Assembly (NCBI GenBank): GCA_016873225.1
Contig: VGXS01000009.1
Coordinates: 1-64,000 of the forward strand
Source of the DNA: Planctomycetota bacterium
Lineage (GTDB): Bacteria > Planctomycetota > Planctomycetia > Gemmatales > Gemmataceae
Direction of reading: 5' to 3'
DNA length: 64,000 nucleotides
The notes beneath the pieces are model-generated. The model did no database searches and was not told the origin of the DNA. It worked only from the letters and a program-made list of their open reading frames with translations. This document shows, piece by piece, positions 26,403 to 35,030 of the stretch. The position numbers and the translations under genes are program-made. Position 1 is the stretch's first letter; every line of letters starts with the position of its first letter.

Positions 26403-27689
26403 ATGTCCAGCATACCCGGATCATGCACCCCTTCCGAACACGCCGCCTCCCGCCGGCAATTCCTCGGGGCCGCCGCGGCCTCGGGAATCACCGCCATGGT
26501 CTCCGGATCAAGCGCCTTGGCCGGCGAGGTGGCCAAGCGAGGCAAGCGCGTGATCCTGCTCTGGCTCGCGGGCGGAGCCAGCCAGTTTGAAACCTTCGAT
26601 CCCAAGCCGGGCGCCGTCACCGGCGGCCCGTTCAGGTCGATCCAGACATCCACCTCCGGGGTGCGCGTCTCCGAACTGATGCCCCGCATGGCGGCGCGCC
26701 TCAAGGACACCTGCCTCATCCGTTCGCTCAACACGAAAAACGCCGATCACGGCGGCGGCGCCGAACTCATGATGCGCGGCCGCCGGGACGAGGCCTCCGT
26801 CCGCTATCCCGACATGGGTTCCGTGCTGGCCAGGGAACTGGGCGACTCCGAAAGCAAGGTTCCCGACTATGTCTCCTTCTACCTTCAGTCCGAGGGGCAG
26901 GGCTTTTCCGGAACGGGCGCAGGTTTCCTTGGCGCCCGCTTCGGCCCCATGCAACTCCACAAGGGAACCACCCCGGAAAACCTCAGCCGCCTCGACACCA
27001 TCTCGGCATCGGATTTCGCCGACCGCATGGCCTTGCGGGAATCGTGGAGCAGGGCTTTCGAGAAGGGACGCGTTTCCGCCGCCCTGGGCAGCCACCAGCA
27101 GGCGTTCGCCCGCGTCGGCGGGTTGATGGAAAGCCAGAAACTGTTCGACCTTTCCAACGAATCGGCGAAAACCCGCGAAGCCTACGGCCCAACCCAGTTT
27201 GGCGAACAGGCCCTCATCGCGCGCCGCCTTGTTGAGGCCGGCGTTCCATTCGTCCGCGTCGGACGAGCCTGGTGGGACAGCCATGGCCAGAACTTCGAGA
27301 CCCACCAGGAAATGGTGCCCGAACTCGACCATGTGATGGCCACCCTGCTCGACGACCTCGGCCAGCGGGGCATGCTCAAGGACACATTGGTGATCACCCT
27401 TTCGGAGTTCGGGCGCACCCCGAACATCAACGCCAGCCTCGGACGCGACCATTTCGCCTCGGCCTGGAGCTGCTCGCTCTCCGGCTGCGGCGTTGTTGGC
27501 GGCTCCGTCTATGGCAAGACCGACGACCGGGGAGACAAGGTGGCCGAGGGTGAGATCGGCGCCGCGAGGCTTTTCGCCACCATCTACAAGGCCTTGGGCA
27601 TCAACCCGCAGAAAAACTATCACCTCGGATCCCGCCCCGTGCCGCTGACGGACCCGGGAACCGAGCCCGTCAAGGAAGTCTTGGCCTGA
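26403..27689 (+). CDS. DUF1501 protein of the DUF1549 operon
   Basis: 428 residues, start preceded by GAGGGAG. A twin-arginine-like leader (ASRRQFLGAAAASGITAM) is followed by LLWLAGGASQFETFDPKP, LIRSLNTKNADHGGGAELMM, WWDSHGQNFETHQEM, VITLSEFGRTPNIN and GRDHFASAW, the DUF1501 pattern of alkaline-phosphatase-like metal ligands. The gene lies 20 bases after the DUF1549/DUF1553 gene, the classical planctomycete pair, so both are probably exported and act together. It is the third DUF1501 protein in the window and differs clearly from the two at 14-17 kb. Confidence 0.92.
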   Translation: MSSIPGSCTPSEHAASRRQFLGAAAASGITAMVSGSSALAGEVAKRGKRVILLWLAGGASQFETFDPKPGAVTGGPFRSIQTSTSGVRVSELMPRMAARLKDTCLIRSLNTKNADHGGGAELMMRGRRDEASVRYPDMGSVLARELGDSESKVPDYVSFYLQSEGQGFSGTGAGFLGARFGPMQLHKGTTPENLSRLDTISASDFADRMALRESWSRAFEKGRVSAALGSHQQAFARVGGLMESQKLFDLSNESAKTREAYGPTQFGEQALIARRLVEAGVPFVRVGRAWWDSHGQNFETHQEMVPELDHVMATLLDDLGQRGMLKDTLVITLSEFGRTPNINASLGRDHFASAWSCSLSGCGVVGGSVYGKTDDRGDKVAEGEIGAARLFATIYKALGINPQKNYHLGSRPVPLTDPGTEPVKEVLA

Positions 27690-27704
27690 TCCGGGGGAAC
27701 CGCG

Positions 27705-28712
27705 ATGAATGTGTCCGCGATCAAGCTCGAGAAGAACATCAGCCGGCCCGACATCCTCTTTGGCGTGGCCAGGGTGCCGGGAACATCGAAGGCGTTCGTG
27801 GGCGGATCCGATTTCAAGATCCACGAAATCGACATCGACGCCGCCAAGCCCGAAAGCCGAACCTTGCAGTCGGCCCATGAGACCTATATCACCACGCTCG
27901 CCTTGGCCGGCGACTCGATCATCTCCGGCGGATATGACGGCAAGCTGATTTGGACCAAGGCCTCCTCGGGCGAGCGGATCCGTGAGGCGCAGGCCCATGG
28001 CCGCGCGGTCCGCAAGGTGGCGATATCACCCGACCGCGCCACCGCCGTGAGCGTGGCTGACGACATGGCCGTGCGCTTCTGGAATGTGGCCGACGGCAGG
28101 AAAATCCGCGAGATCACGGGCGAACACCAACCCCTCACGCCGCAGGGATTCCGCTCGATGCTCTACGCCTGCGCCTTTTCGGCGGACGGCAAGTTCCTGG
28201 CCACGGCTGACAAGACCGGCCATGTGGTGGTCTGGGAGGCCTCCACCGGCAAAAAGGCGGCAACCTTGGCGGTTCCGGTCATGTACACCTGGGATCCCAA
28301 CGCCCGCAGGCACTCGATCGGCGGACCGCGCTCGGTCGCCTTCTCACCCGACGGGTCGCTCCTGGCCATTGGCGGCACGGGAAAGATCGGCAACATCGAC
28401 CATCTCGAGGCCGATGGCCGGGTTGAAATCTTCCGCTGGGCCAAGGGCGACAAGGGCGAGAAAGTCCACGACTTCATCACCGAGGGCAAGAAGGGCCTCG
28501 TGGAGCATCTCGAGTTTCATCCCGGTGGCGACATTCTTTTGGCCGCGGGTGGTGCTGGCGAGGGGTTCCTCTCGTTCATCGACCTCAAGCAGAAGAAGAT
28601 CGTCCATCAGGAAAAATCCCCGATGAACATCCACGCCGTGGCCACCGCCGACAGCATGAAGTCGATTGTCGCCGTGGGCCATCAGCGCGTCGTGAAGTTT
28701 GTTGTTGGGTAA
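27705..28712 (+). CDS. WD40-repeat protein
   Basis: 335 residues, no signal peptide. Repeats with GH/WD-like dipeptides are visible: SAHETYITTLALAGDSIISGG, AHGRAVRKVAISPDRATAVSV, RFWNVADGRKIREI, MLYACAFSADGKFLATAD, VVWEASTGKKAATL, PRSVAFSPDGSLLAIGG and VEHLEFHPGGDILLAAGG. They are enough for a seven-bladed propeller. It follows the DUF1501 gene by 15 bases with a GGGGGA site. Propellers of this kind are scaffolds for protein contacts. The lack of a leader is odd beside two exported neighbours and may mean a cytoplasmic role or an unusual export route. Confidence 0.85.
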   Translation: MNVSAIKLEKNISRPDILFGVARVPGTSKAFVGGSDFKIHEIDIDAAKPESRTLQSAHETYITTLALAGDSIISGGYDGKLIWTKASSGERIREAQAHGRAVRKVAISPDRATAVSVADDMAVRFWNVADGRKIREITGEHQPLTPQGFRSMLYACAFSADGKFLATADKTGHVVVWEASTGKKAATLAVPVMYTWDPNARRHSIGGPRSVAFSPDGSLLAIGGTGKIGNIDHLEADGRVEIFRWAKGDKGEKVHDFITEGKKGLVEHLEFHPGGDILLAAGGAGEGFLSFIDLKQKKIVHQEKSPMNIHAVATADSMKSIVAVGHQRVVKFVVG

Positions 28713-28725
28713 GCTGCCAGCCTCT

Positions 28726-29826
28726 TCACTTCCCCATCGCGTGCTCGAAAAACTTGTAGAGAACCTCGTTGTCCCGGGCGTTGGGAGCGTGTTCCGGCCT
28801 GTTGGTCATCCCGACCCGGTTCTCGGCGCCCAAGAGGCGGTTGACGGCAACGGCGTGGTTCAGTGATTCCCAGCGCTGGGGCGGGTCTTCCGAACCGCCT
28901 GAAACAAAAAAGGGCCGGGGAGCCATGAGCGCGTGCAGGTCGGTCAGGTCGCGGCCGTCGGCCATCATTTTCCTGTAGGGGCCCGTGCGGGGGTTGGCGT
29001 CGCCCGGCACGCCCCGCTTGCGCTGCCCGGCCAGCGCCGGATCGAATCCCAGGTACCAAGGCTCCCAGTAGTTCACGCTCGGCCGCCTCTCGTCGAAGAC
29101 GATGCCGGGATCCGACCACGCCCCGCAGGCGAACGGTTCGTGCAGGCAGGCGGCGAACATCGCCCACTTGCCACCATAGGAATGTCCCACAACGCCTATC
29201 CGCTTCTTGTCGACCTCGGGAAGGCCGGCGAGGTACGAGTGGCAGTTCGCGGCCTCGTACGCGTGGAACGACAACGGCTGGATCCGGCAGCGTTCCTTGT
29301 CCGGGTAGTAGGTGTTGGGATCCCCGCCCAGCGACAGCGTCACGAATCCGCGCCTGGCCAGTTGGATGGCATAGTCCCTCAGGGGTTCCTTGCCCTTGCC
29401 GATGCCTGTCCCGGCCTCGTAATAGACGACCACGACCGCGGGAAACGGGCCTGAACCGGATGCCGGTTTCAGCAAATAGGCGTCGCTCACATGTCGTCCG
29501 GGCGCCGTTTCGATCCTGATCCGGGTGACGGCGACGCCGTCGATCATCTGCTTGTCGAGATGCTCCACGGCCGGCTTGGCGATGATCGGCGGCCAAGCCC
29601 CCATCATGCCGTGCCAGTAGGCCTTGATCTCCTCGCGCCTGCGGGTCCAATCCCCCGGAGTTTTCACCATGGATCCGTTGTCGAAAATCAGCGGAGACTT
29701 GTGCTTGCCCAACGCTCCCGCCAGTGCCTCGGGTGGCTTGAAATAGGGTGCCAGGTCGGCGGGCAGGTCCGCTCGCGGGGCGTCGAGAACGGCAAACAGC
29801 AACAGGCAGGAAGGAGCGAAGGTCAT
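28726..29826 (-). CDS. Exported alpha/beta hydrolase, dienelactone hydrolase/acetyl xylan esterase-like
   Basis: 366 residues from ATG 29826, which has GGAGAAG five bases upstream; the frame is open to 29910 but lacks a better start. The short leader MTFAPSCLLLFAVLDAP is hydrophobic. The nucleophile elbow is VVGHSYGGKWA and the fold shows FPAVVVVYYEAGTG, RRGFVTLSLGGDP and LMAPRPFFVSGG, with a candidate catalytic histidine at PEHAPNARD. This layout matches large esterases such as acetyl xylan or cephalosporin-C deacetylases. Substrate unknown. It converges on the WD40 gene with 13 bases between stops. Confidence 0.82.
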   Translation of the reverse strand: MTFAPSCLLLFAVLDAPRADLPADLAPYFKPPEALAGALGKHKSPLIFDNGSMVKTPGDWTRRREEIKAYWHGMMGAWPPIIAKPAVEHLDKQMIDGVAVTRIRIETAPGRHVSDAYLLKPASGSGPFPAVVVVYYEAGTGIGKGKEPLRDYAIQLARRGFVTLSLGGDPNTYYPDKERCRIQPLSFHAYEAANCHSYLAGLPEVDKKRIGVVGHSYGGKWAMFAACLHEPFACGAWSDPGIVFDERRPSVNYWEPWYLGFDPALAGQRKRGVPGDANPRTGPYRKMMADGRDLTDLHALMAPRPFFVSGGSEDPPQRWESLNHAVAVNRLLGAENRVGMTNRPEHAPNARDNEVLYKFFEHAMGK

Positions 29827-29963
29827 GGCATCTTCTCCGGCGGGCTGGTGGATTGGATCATAATCAGGCGGGGGTACAAGGGGCCGGCCACGCTTGTTTC
29901 CGCATGGCATTGGATTAAACTCAAGTCCTTGCCTCGCGCTTGATCCGCCGGAGTTAGTCTCCC

Positions 29964-32657
29964 ATGCTTGCCGCCGCTTTCTGGGTCTCTTCTTTCATTC
30001 TCTCGGCCTCGCCATCCCATCCCGTCGTCGCGGGATTCGACCGTTTTCATGCCAAGGGTGAACAACCGGGAGAGGGTGGCGCCCTCCTCCTGACGGAACT
30101 CAACTGCGTCGCCTGCCATGCCGCCGAGGGCGCCCAGGCGCGCAAGGGCCCCATCCTCGATGCCGTGGGTGGCCGGGTCCGCGCGGCCTGGATCCGGCAG
30201 TTCCTGGCCGATCCTGCCGGCACCAAGCCCGGGACCACCATGCCCGACATGCTTTCCGGGGCGCCCGACCGGGCGCGGGCGGTCGAGGCGCTTGTGCAAT
30301 ACCTCGCCACGACGGGCACCCCGCGCTTCGAGCCCATCGACAGCAAGGCGGTCGCCGCCGGCAGGGCCTCCTACCACAAGGTTGGCTGCGTGGCCTGCCA
30401 TGGCGAACGCGACACGCAAGGCAACGCCCGCGCACTGCCGGCGGGTGTGGTTCCGCTTCCCGACCTGAAGGCCAAGTACACGCTCGGCAGCCTTTCGGCT
30501 TTCCTCGACAAGCCGCACGAGGTGCGTCCCGGGGGCCGCATGCCCAAGCTGCTCACCGGCAAGGAACCGCGGGAGGTCGCCTCCTACCTGCTTCAGGGAA
30601 TCAAGGGACGGGTTTCCTCCGGCACGGTGAACTACTCGGTGTTTCACGGCACTTGGGAGAAACTTCCCGCGCTCGACAAGCTCAAGCCGCAATCCAGCGG
30701 GGTGGCCACCGGGCTCGACCTGGGAGTCGCCGGCAGGCGACGCGACTACGCCGTCCGTTTCCATGGCATCTGGAAGGTGGATCGTGATGACGCCTACAAG
30801 TTCTCGTTGGCCAGCGACGACGGATCGCGCCTAGTCATCGATGGAAAGACGATCATCGACAACGATGGAGTCCATCCCAACACCACGCGCGAAGGCACGG
30901 CGGAACTCAACTCCGGCATCCACAAGGTGGAGGTCTGGTATTTCCAGGGAGGGGGCGAGGATGAGCTTGCCCTCACGGTGCAGGGCCGACACCTCCAGCT
31001 TGTCGACTTTGGCCAGGTGATCGCCGCCAGCGAGAAGGACTTGGCCGGCCAGGTTGCCGCCAAGCCCGAACCCGACGCCGACACCATCGTTCCCGAGGCC
31101 AAGCTCGCCAACGAGGGTCGCGCCCTGTTTTCCTCGCTGGGATGCGTGAACTGCCACCAGTTGAAGGAGAAAGGCCAGGCCGTGGCCCAATTGGCCAAGG
31201 CGCCCAAGCTGGGTGACTTGAAGGGAGACGGCGGCTGCCTCGCCGAGGCGCCGAAGGCCGGCCTGCCCCGATACGGGCTCGTGGCTTCCCAGCGCGTGGC
31301 CCTGGCCGCCGGACTGAAGGCCCCCGTCAAGCCCGCCGGCGATGCCGAACGAATTCGCCGCGACATGACGGCGTTCAACTGCCTGGCGTGCCATGTGCGC
31401 GATGGCCGCGGCGGCCCGATCGAGGACCTGAACAAGGCCTTCCAGACCACCCAGCCCGAAATGGGAGACGAGGCGCGACTGCCTCCGTGGCTCAATGGCG
31501 TTGGCGCCAAGATGGAGCCCGACTATTTCAAGAAGATCATGGTTCAGGGCGTCGACGATCGTCCCTACATGCAAACCCGCATGCCAGGATTCGGTTCCAG
31601 CCTCGCCGACATCAACGAGGTCTTCGCCCGGGTCGACAAGCTGCCCGTCGCGCCGTCGGTCTCGCTTCCGGAAACCGATGCGAAACTGAAAACACACGGG
31701 CGCATGCTGGTGGGCGGCACCGCCTTCGGGTGCATCAAGTGCCACACCTTCGCGGGCAACAAGGCCGAGGGGGTGCAGGGCATCGACATGGCCATCATGA
31801 CCAAGCGAGTGCGCCGCGACTGGTTCTTCGCGTATGTCAACGATCCGCAAGCCGTGCGTCCCGGCACCCGCATGCCGGCGGCATTCAAGGAAGGCAAGAG
31901 CGTCATTGACGATGTCCTTGAAGGCAAGGCCGTCAACCAGATCGAGGCGATCTGGCGTTACCTTGCCGATGGAAACAAGGCCCGGATTCCCGTGGGAATC
32001 CAGAAGAGGTCGATACCGCTCGCCGCCGCCAAGGGAGCGGTGATCTACCGCAACTTCATCGAGGGTGCCGGCGCCCGCGGCATTGGCGTCGGATTCGCCG
32101 AGAAGGTCAACCTGGCCTTCGACGCCAACGACCTCAGGCTGGCCCTGCTCTGGCATGGAGGGTTCATCGACGCCGCTCGGCACTGGAGCGACCGCGGCGT
32201 CGGATTCGAGGGACCGTTGGGTGACAATATCGTGTCGCTGCCCCCGGGCCTGCCATTCGCCCGCCTCGAGAAACCGGATTCCCCGTGGCCCACGGTCGCC
32301 GCCCGTCAGGCGGGTTGGAAGTTCATGGGATATTCACTGGACCCGGAGGACAGGCCTTCGTTCCGTTACGGAACCGGGACGGTGACGGTGCTCGACAAAC
32401 CGCTGCCCTTGATGGGAGACAAGGATCCGGCCATCAAGCGGGAATTGACGGTGAGCGGCGCTCCCGCGGGGCTGGTTTTCCGCGCCGCAGCCGGCAAGGT
32501 CATCGAGGCGTCGGGAGACGGCTGGTTCCGCGTGGATGGCGGGCTCAAGGTGAAAGCCGGGTCGGGGGCCAAAATCCGCAAGGTCGCCGACAAGGCGGAA
32601 CTGCTCGTCGACATCCCCGATGGCAACGCGACGATCAGCCTTGAGTACAAATGGTGA
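29964..32657 (+). CDS. Five-heme cytochrome c with internal PA14 domain
   Basis: 897 residues with a hydrophobic leader. Five CxxCH heme sites lie near residues 48 (CVACH), 141 (CVACH), 394 (CVNCH), 473 (CLACH) and 590 (CIKCH). Between hemes 2 and 3 (about residues 220-350) is a PA14 domain: YAVRFHGIWKVDRDDAYKFS, ASDDGSRLVIDGKTIIDNDG and GIHKVEVWYFQGGGED. PA14 domains often bind carbohydrate. Each heme segment carries the GTxMP loop that can supply the methionine axial ligand (GTTMPDM, GTRMPAAF). A C-terminal domain of about 250 residues has no family I recognise. Planctomycete proteins of this type are thought to couple periplasmic electron transfer with polymer binding; that is inference. 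The next gene starts 19 bases after the stop. Confidence 0.9.
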   Translation: MLAAAFWVSSFILSASPSHPVVAGFDRFHAKGEQPGEGGALLLTELNCVACHAAEGAQARKGPILDAVGGRVRAAWIRQFLADPAGTKPGTTMPDMLSGAPDRARAVEALVQYLATTGTPRFEPIDSKAVAAGRASYHKVGCVACHGERDTQGNARALPAGVVPLPDLKAKYTLGSLSAFLDKPHEVRPGGRMPKLLTGKEPREVASYLLQGIKGRVSSGTVNYSVFHGTWEKLPALDKLKPQSSGVATGLDLGVAGRRRDYAVRFHGIWKVDRDDAYKFSLASDDGSRLVIDGKTIIDNDGVHPNTTREGTAELNSGIHKVEVWYFQGGGEDELALTVQGRHLQLVDFGQVIAASEKDLAGQVAAKPEPDADTIVPEAKLANEGRALFSSLGCVNCHQLKEKGQAVAQLAKAPKLGDLKGDGGCLAEAPKAGLPRYGLVASQRVALAAGLKAPVKPAGDAERIRRDMTAFNCLACHVRDGRGGPIEDLNKAFQTTQPEMGDEARLPPWLNGVGAKMEPDYFKKIMVQGVDDRPYMQTRMPGFGSSLADINEVFARVDKLPVAPSVSLPETDAKLKTHGRMLVGGTAFGCIKCHTFAGNKAEGVQGIDMAIMTKRVRRDWFFAYVNDPQAVRPGTRMPAAFKEGKSVIDDVLEGKAVNQIEAIWRYLADGNKARIPVGIQKRSIPLAAAKGAVIYRNFIEGAGARGIGVGFAEKVNLAFDANDLRLALLWHGGFIDAARHWSDRGVGFEGPLGDNIVSLPPGLPFARLEKPDSPWPTVAARQAGWKFMGYSLDPEDRPSFRYGTGTVTVLDKPLPLMGDKDPAIKRELTVSGAPAGLVFRAAAGKVIEASGDGWFRVDGGLKVKAGSGAKIRKVADKAELLVDIPDGNATISLEYKW

Positions 32658-32676
32658 CATGATGGAGAAGAGAAAC

Positions 32677-34191
32677 ATGGACAGGCCCTTCCAAGCCCGG
32701 CTGGCGGGTTGCTCGGCGTTGGCCCTTACCCTGGCTATCCTGGCCTGGCTGGCTTCCGGCGCCTCGGCCCAGAACAAGGCGAAGTCCTCGCCTGAGGACG
32801 ACTACTACCGGATCCTTTCCTTCACCACGCCCGCGGGTGAGGTCCTCGAGGCCGGGGCCCTTGAGACCCTGCCTGGTGGAAAGGTCGCCCTGGGAACGCG
32901 GCGCGGCGAAATCTGGATCTTGGAGAACGCCTATGATCCCGATCCCGCCAAGGTCAAGTTCTCAAGGTTTGCCCACGGCATGCACGAAATCCTCGGGCTG
33001 GCGTGGAAGGACGGCTGGCTCTATGTGACCCAGCGCCCCGACATCACCCGGGTGAAGGACACCAACGGCGACGGCAAGGCCGACCTCTTCGAGGTCTATG
33101 CCGAGGGCTGGGATGTCAACGGCGACTACCACGAGTACGCGTTCGGGTCGCGCTTCGACGCCAAGGGAGACCTTTGGTTCGCCCTTTGCCTCACGGGATC
33201 GTTCAACAGCTCGAGCAAGTTCAGGGGCTGGGCCGGTAAGGTCACTCCCGAGGGCAAGTTCATTCCCACGACCTCGGGTGTGCGCTCGCCCGGAGGCATC
33301 GGCCTCAATGCCGCGGGAGATGTCTTCTACACCGACAACCAGGGGCCCTGGAACGGAACCTGCGGTCTCAAGCATATTGTTCCCGGCGGCTTTGTCGGGC
33401 ACCCCGACAGCTTCAAGTGGTACGCGGAGAAGGATGCCGCCTACTTGGGCAAGCCCCCGGAACAACCCAAGAGCGGCAGCAGGATCGTCGTGGAGGCCAA
33501 GCGCATTCCCGAACTGGTTCCCACGGCCATCTTGTTCCCCTATGGCAAGATGGGCCAATCAGCCAGCGGCCTCGACTGCGACCTCTCCAAGGGCAAGTTC
33601 GGACCATTTGCCGGCCAGCTTTTTGTCGGCGACCAGACCCACAGCACGCTCATGCGCGTCTTCCTTGAGAAGGTCAACGGGCGATACCAGGGAGCGTTGT
33701 TCCCGTTCCGGCAGGGATTCGGATCCGGAGTTGTGCCGGTCCGCCAGGGCGATGACGGATCCATGTTTGTCGGCGGAACCAACCGTGGCTGGGGATCCCG
33801 CGGCCCGAAACCGTTTTCGGTTGAACGGCTGGTCTGGACGGGCAAGGTTCCGTTCGAAGTCCACGAGATGAAGGCGACGCCCGAGGGCTTTGTGCTTTCC
33901 TTCACTCAGCCAGCCGACAAGGAGAGCCTTTCCCAGCCCGGCTCATTCAAGCTGGCCACCTACACCTACATTTACCAATCAAGCTACGGAAGCCCCGAGG
34001 TCGACCATTCGACACCGAAGATCGTGTCCGCCACCCCGTCGGCGGACGGGCTTTCCGTGAAGCTGAAGGTCGAGGGGTTGAAGGAAGGCCATGTCCATGA
34101 CCTGTCGCTGGACGGGGTCAAGTCGTCAGCCGGACAGCCCTTGTTGCACGCCAAGGCGTACTACACCCTCAACTCGATCCCCCCTAAGTGA
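32677..34191 (+). CDS. Exported NHL/glucose-dehydrogenase-like beta-propeller protein
   Basis: 504 residues from ATG 32677, which has GGAGAAGAG nine bases upstream; an ATG at 32659 would need a site inside the previous gene. A signal peptide ends near ASGASAQ. The body looks like the soluble-glucose-dehydrogenase-type propeller of planctomycetes (EVLEAGALETLPGGKVALGT, GEIWILENAY, AWKDGWLYVTQRPDITRVKD). It has calcium-loop-like DTNGDGKADLFEVY and SPGGIGLNAAGDVFYTDNQG. A C-terminal Ig-like segment follows. No heme motif is present. It lies right after the five-heme cytochrome and is probably cotranscribed, so it may be a dehydrogenase or binding partner; no substrate is shown. Confidence 0.8.
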   Translation: MDRPFQARLAGCSALALTLAILAWLASGASAQNKAKSSPEDDYYRILSFTTPAGEVLEAGALETLPGGKVALGTRRGEIWILENAYDPDPAKVKFSRFAHGMHEILGLAWKDGWLYVTQRPDITRVKDTNGDGKADLFEVYAEGWDVNGDYHEYAFGSRFDAKGDLWFALCLTGSFNSSSKFRGWAGKVTPEGKFIPTTSGVRSPGGIGLNAAGDVFYTDNQGPWNGTCGLKHIVPGGFVGHPDSFKWYAEKDAAYLGKPPEQPKSGSRIVVEAKRIPELVPTAILFPYGKMGQSASGLDCDLSKGKFGPFAGQLFVGDQTHSTLMRVFLEKVNGRYQGALFPFRQGFGSGVVPVRQGDDGSMFVGGTNRGWGSRGPKPFSVERLVWTGKVPFEVHEMKATPEGFVLSFTQPADKESLSQPGSFKLATYTYIYQSSYGSPEVDHSTPKIVSATPSADGLSVKLKVEGLKEGHVHDLSLDGVKSSAGQPLLHAKAYYTLNSIPPK

Positions 34192-34201
34192 TCAAGATTC
34201 G

Positions 34202-34942
34202 TCAGATGTAGTTGTAGGCCGTGGGCGTGATGATCAGTTCGGGCACCTGGGCCCTTTCAGGCAGCCTGGCCACGAACATCACGGCCTCGGCGACATCTTC
34301 CGGTTGGAGGATGGCCATGCGGTGCTCGTCGGTCACCGGGTTGGGCCGCTGATCGAGGATCGGCGTGTTCACTTCACCCGGGTAAATGCTCGAGAAACGG
34401 ATGCCCCTCGGCTTCTCCTCGACCGCCGCCGCGACGACGAAGCCATGCAGCCCGAACTTGGCGGCCACATAGGCCGAGCCTCCCAGCGGGTTTCCCCTCT
34501 TGCCGGCGATGGAGTTGATGACGACCACGAGGCCCTTTTTCCGGGCCCTCATCCCGGGCAGGGTGGAGGTGATCGCGTGGAAAGCGGCGTCGAGGTTGCT
34601 TCCCAGCATCGATTGCCAACGCGTGGGGGTGAGTTCGGGCAGGGTTCGCTCCTTGAGGTTGGCTCCCGCGTTGGCCACCAAAATGTCGATCGGGCCGATG
34701 CCCGCCTCGGCCGACGCGATGATCGTGTTCGCCTGCTCGGGGTCGGAGAGGTCGCCCACGCAGATGGTGGCATCGCCCAATCCCAGGCCGGACAATTGGG
34801 CCGCGGCGCGTTCAAGCCGCGACCGGTCGCGGCCGGCGATGGCGACCCTGGCCCCCGCCTCCATCATTAACTTGGCGGTGGCCAGGCCGATGCCGCTTCC
34901 ACCCCCCGTGATCAACACGCCCCGTCCATTCAGATCCGACAT
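34202..34942 (-). CDS. Short-chain dehydrogenase/reductase
   Basis: 246 residues from ATG 34942, with GAGGG seven bases upstream; the frame extends 12 codons further without a good site. Classical SDR features: cofactor loop LITGGGSGIGLAT near the N-terminus, an LVANAGAN segment corresponding to NNAG, catalytic serine in VVINSIAGKRG and YVAAK with Tyr and Lys. The arginine in AIAGRDRSRLERAA after beta-2 suggests NADP preference. The substrate cannot be read from the sequence. It is convergent with the beta-propeller gene and divergent from prfB. Confidence 0.9.
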   Translation of the reverse strand: MSDLNGRGVLITGGGSGIGLATAKLMMEAGARVAIAGRDRSRLERAAAQLSGLGLGDATICVGDLSDPEQANTIIASAEAGIGPIDILVANAGANLKERTLPELTPTRWQSMLGSNLDAAFHAITSTLPGMRARKKGLVVVINSIAGKRGNPLGGSAYVAAKFGLHGFVVAAAVEEKPRGIRFSSIYPGEVNTPILDQRPNPVTDEHRMAILQPEDVAEAVMFVARLPERAQVPELIITPTAYNYI

Positions 34943-35030
34943 CGAGTCGCCCTCAACCGTGGTTGCCGTTGGCCCCAAGGAAGCTGTCCGTTAGGTTACA
35001 CTGAAATGGGACTTGCTAGGAGATGTCACG

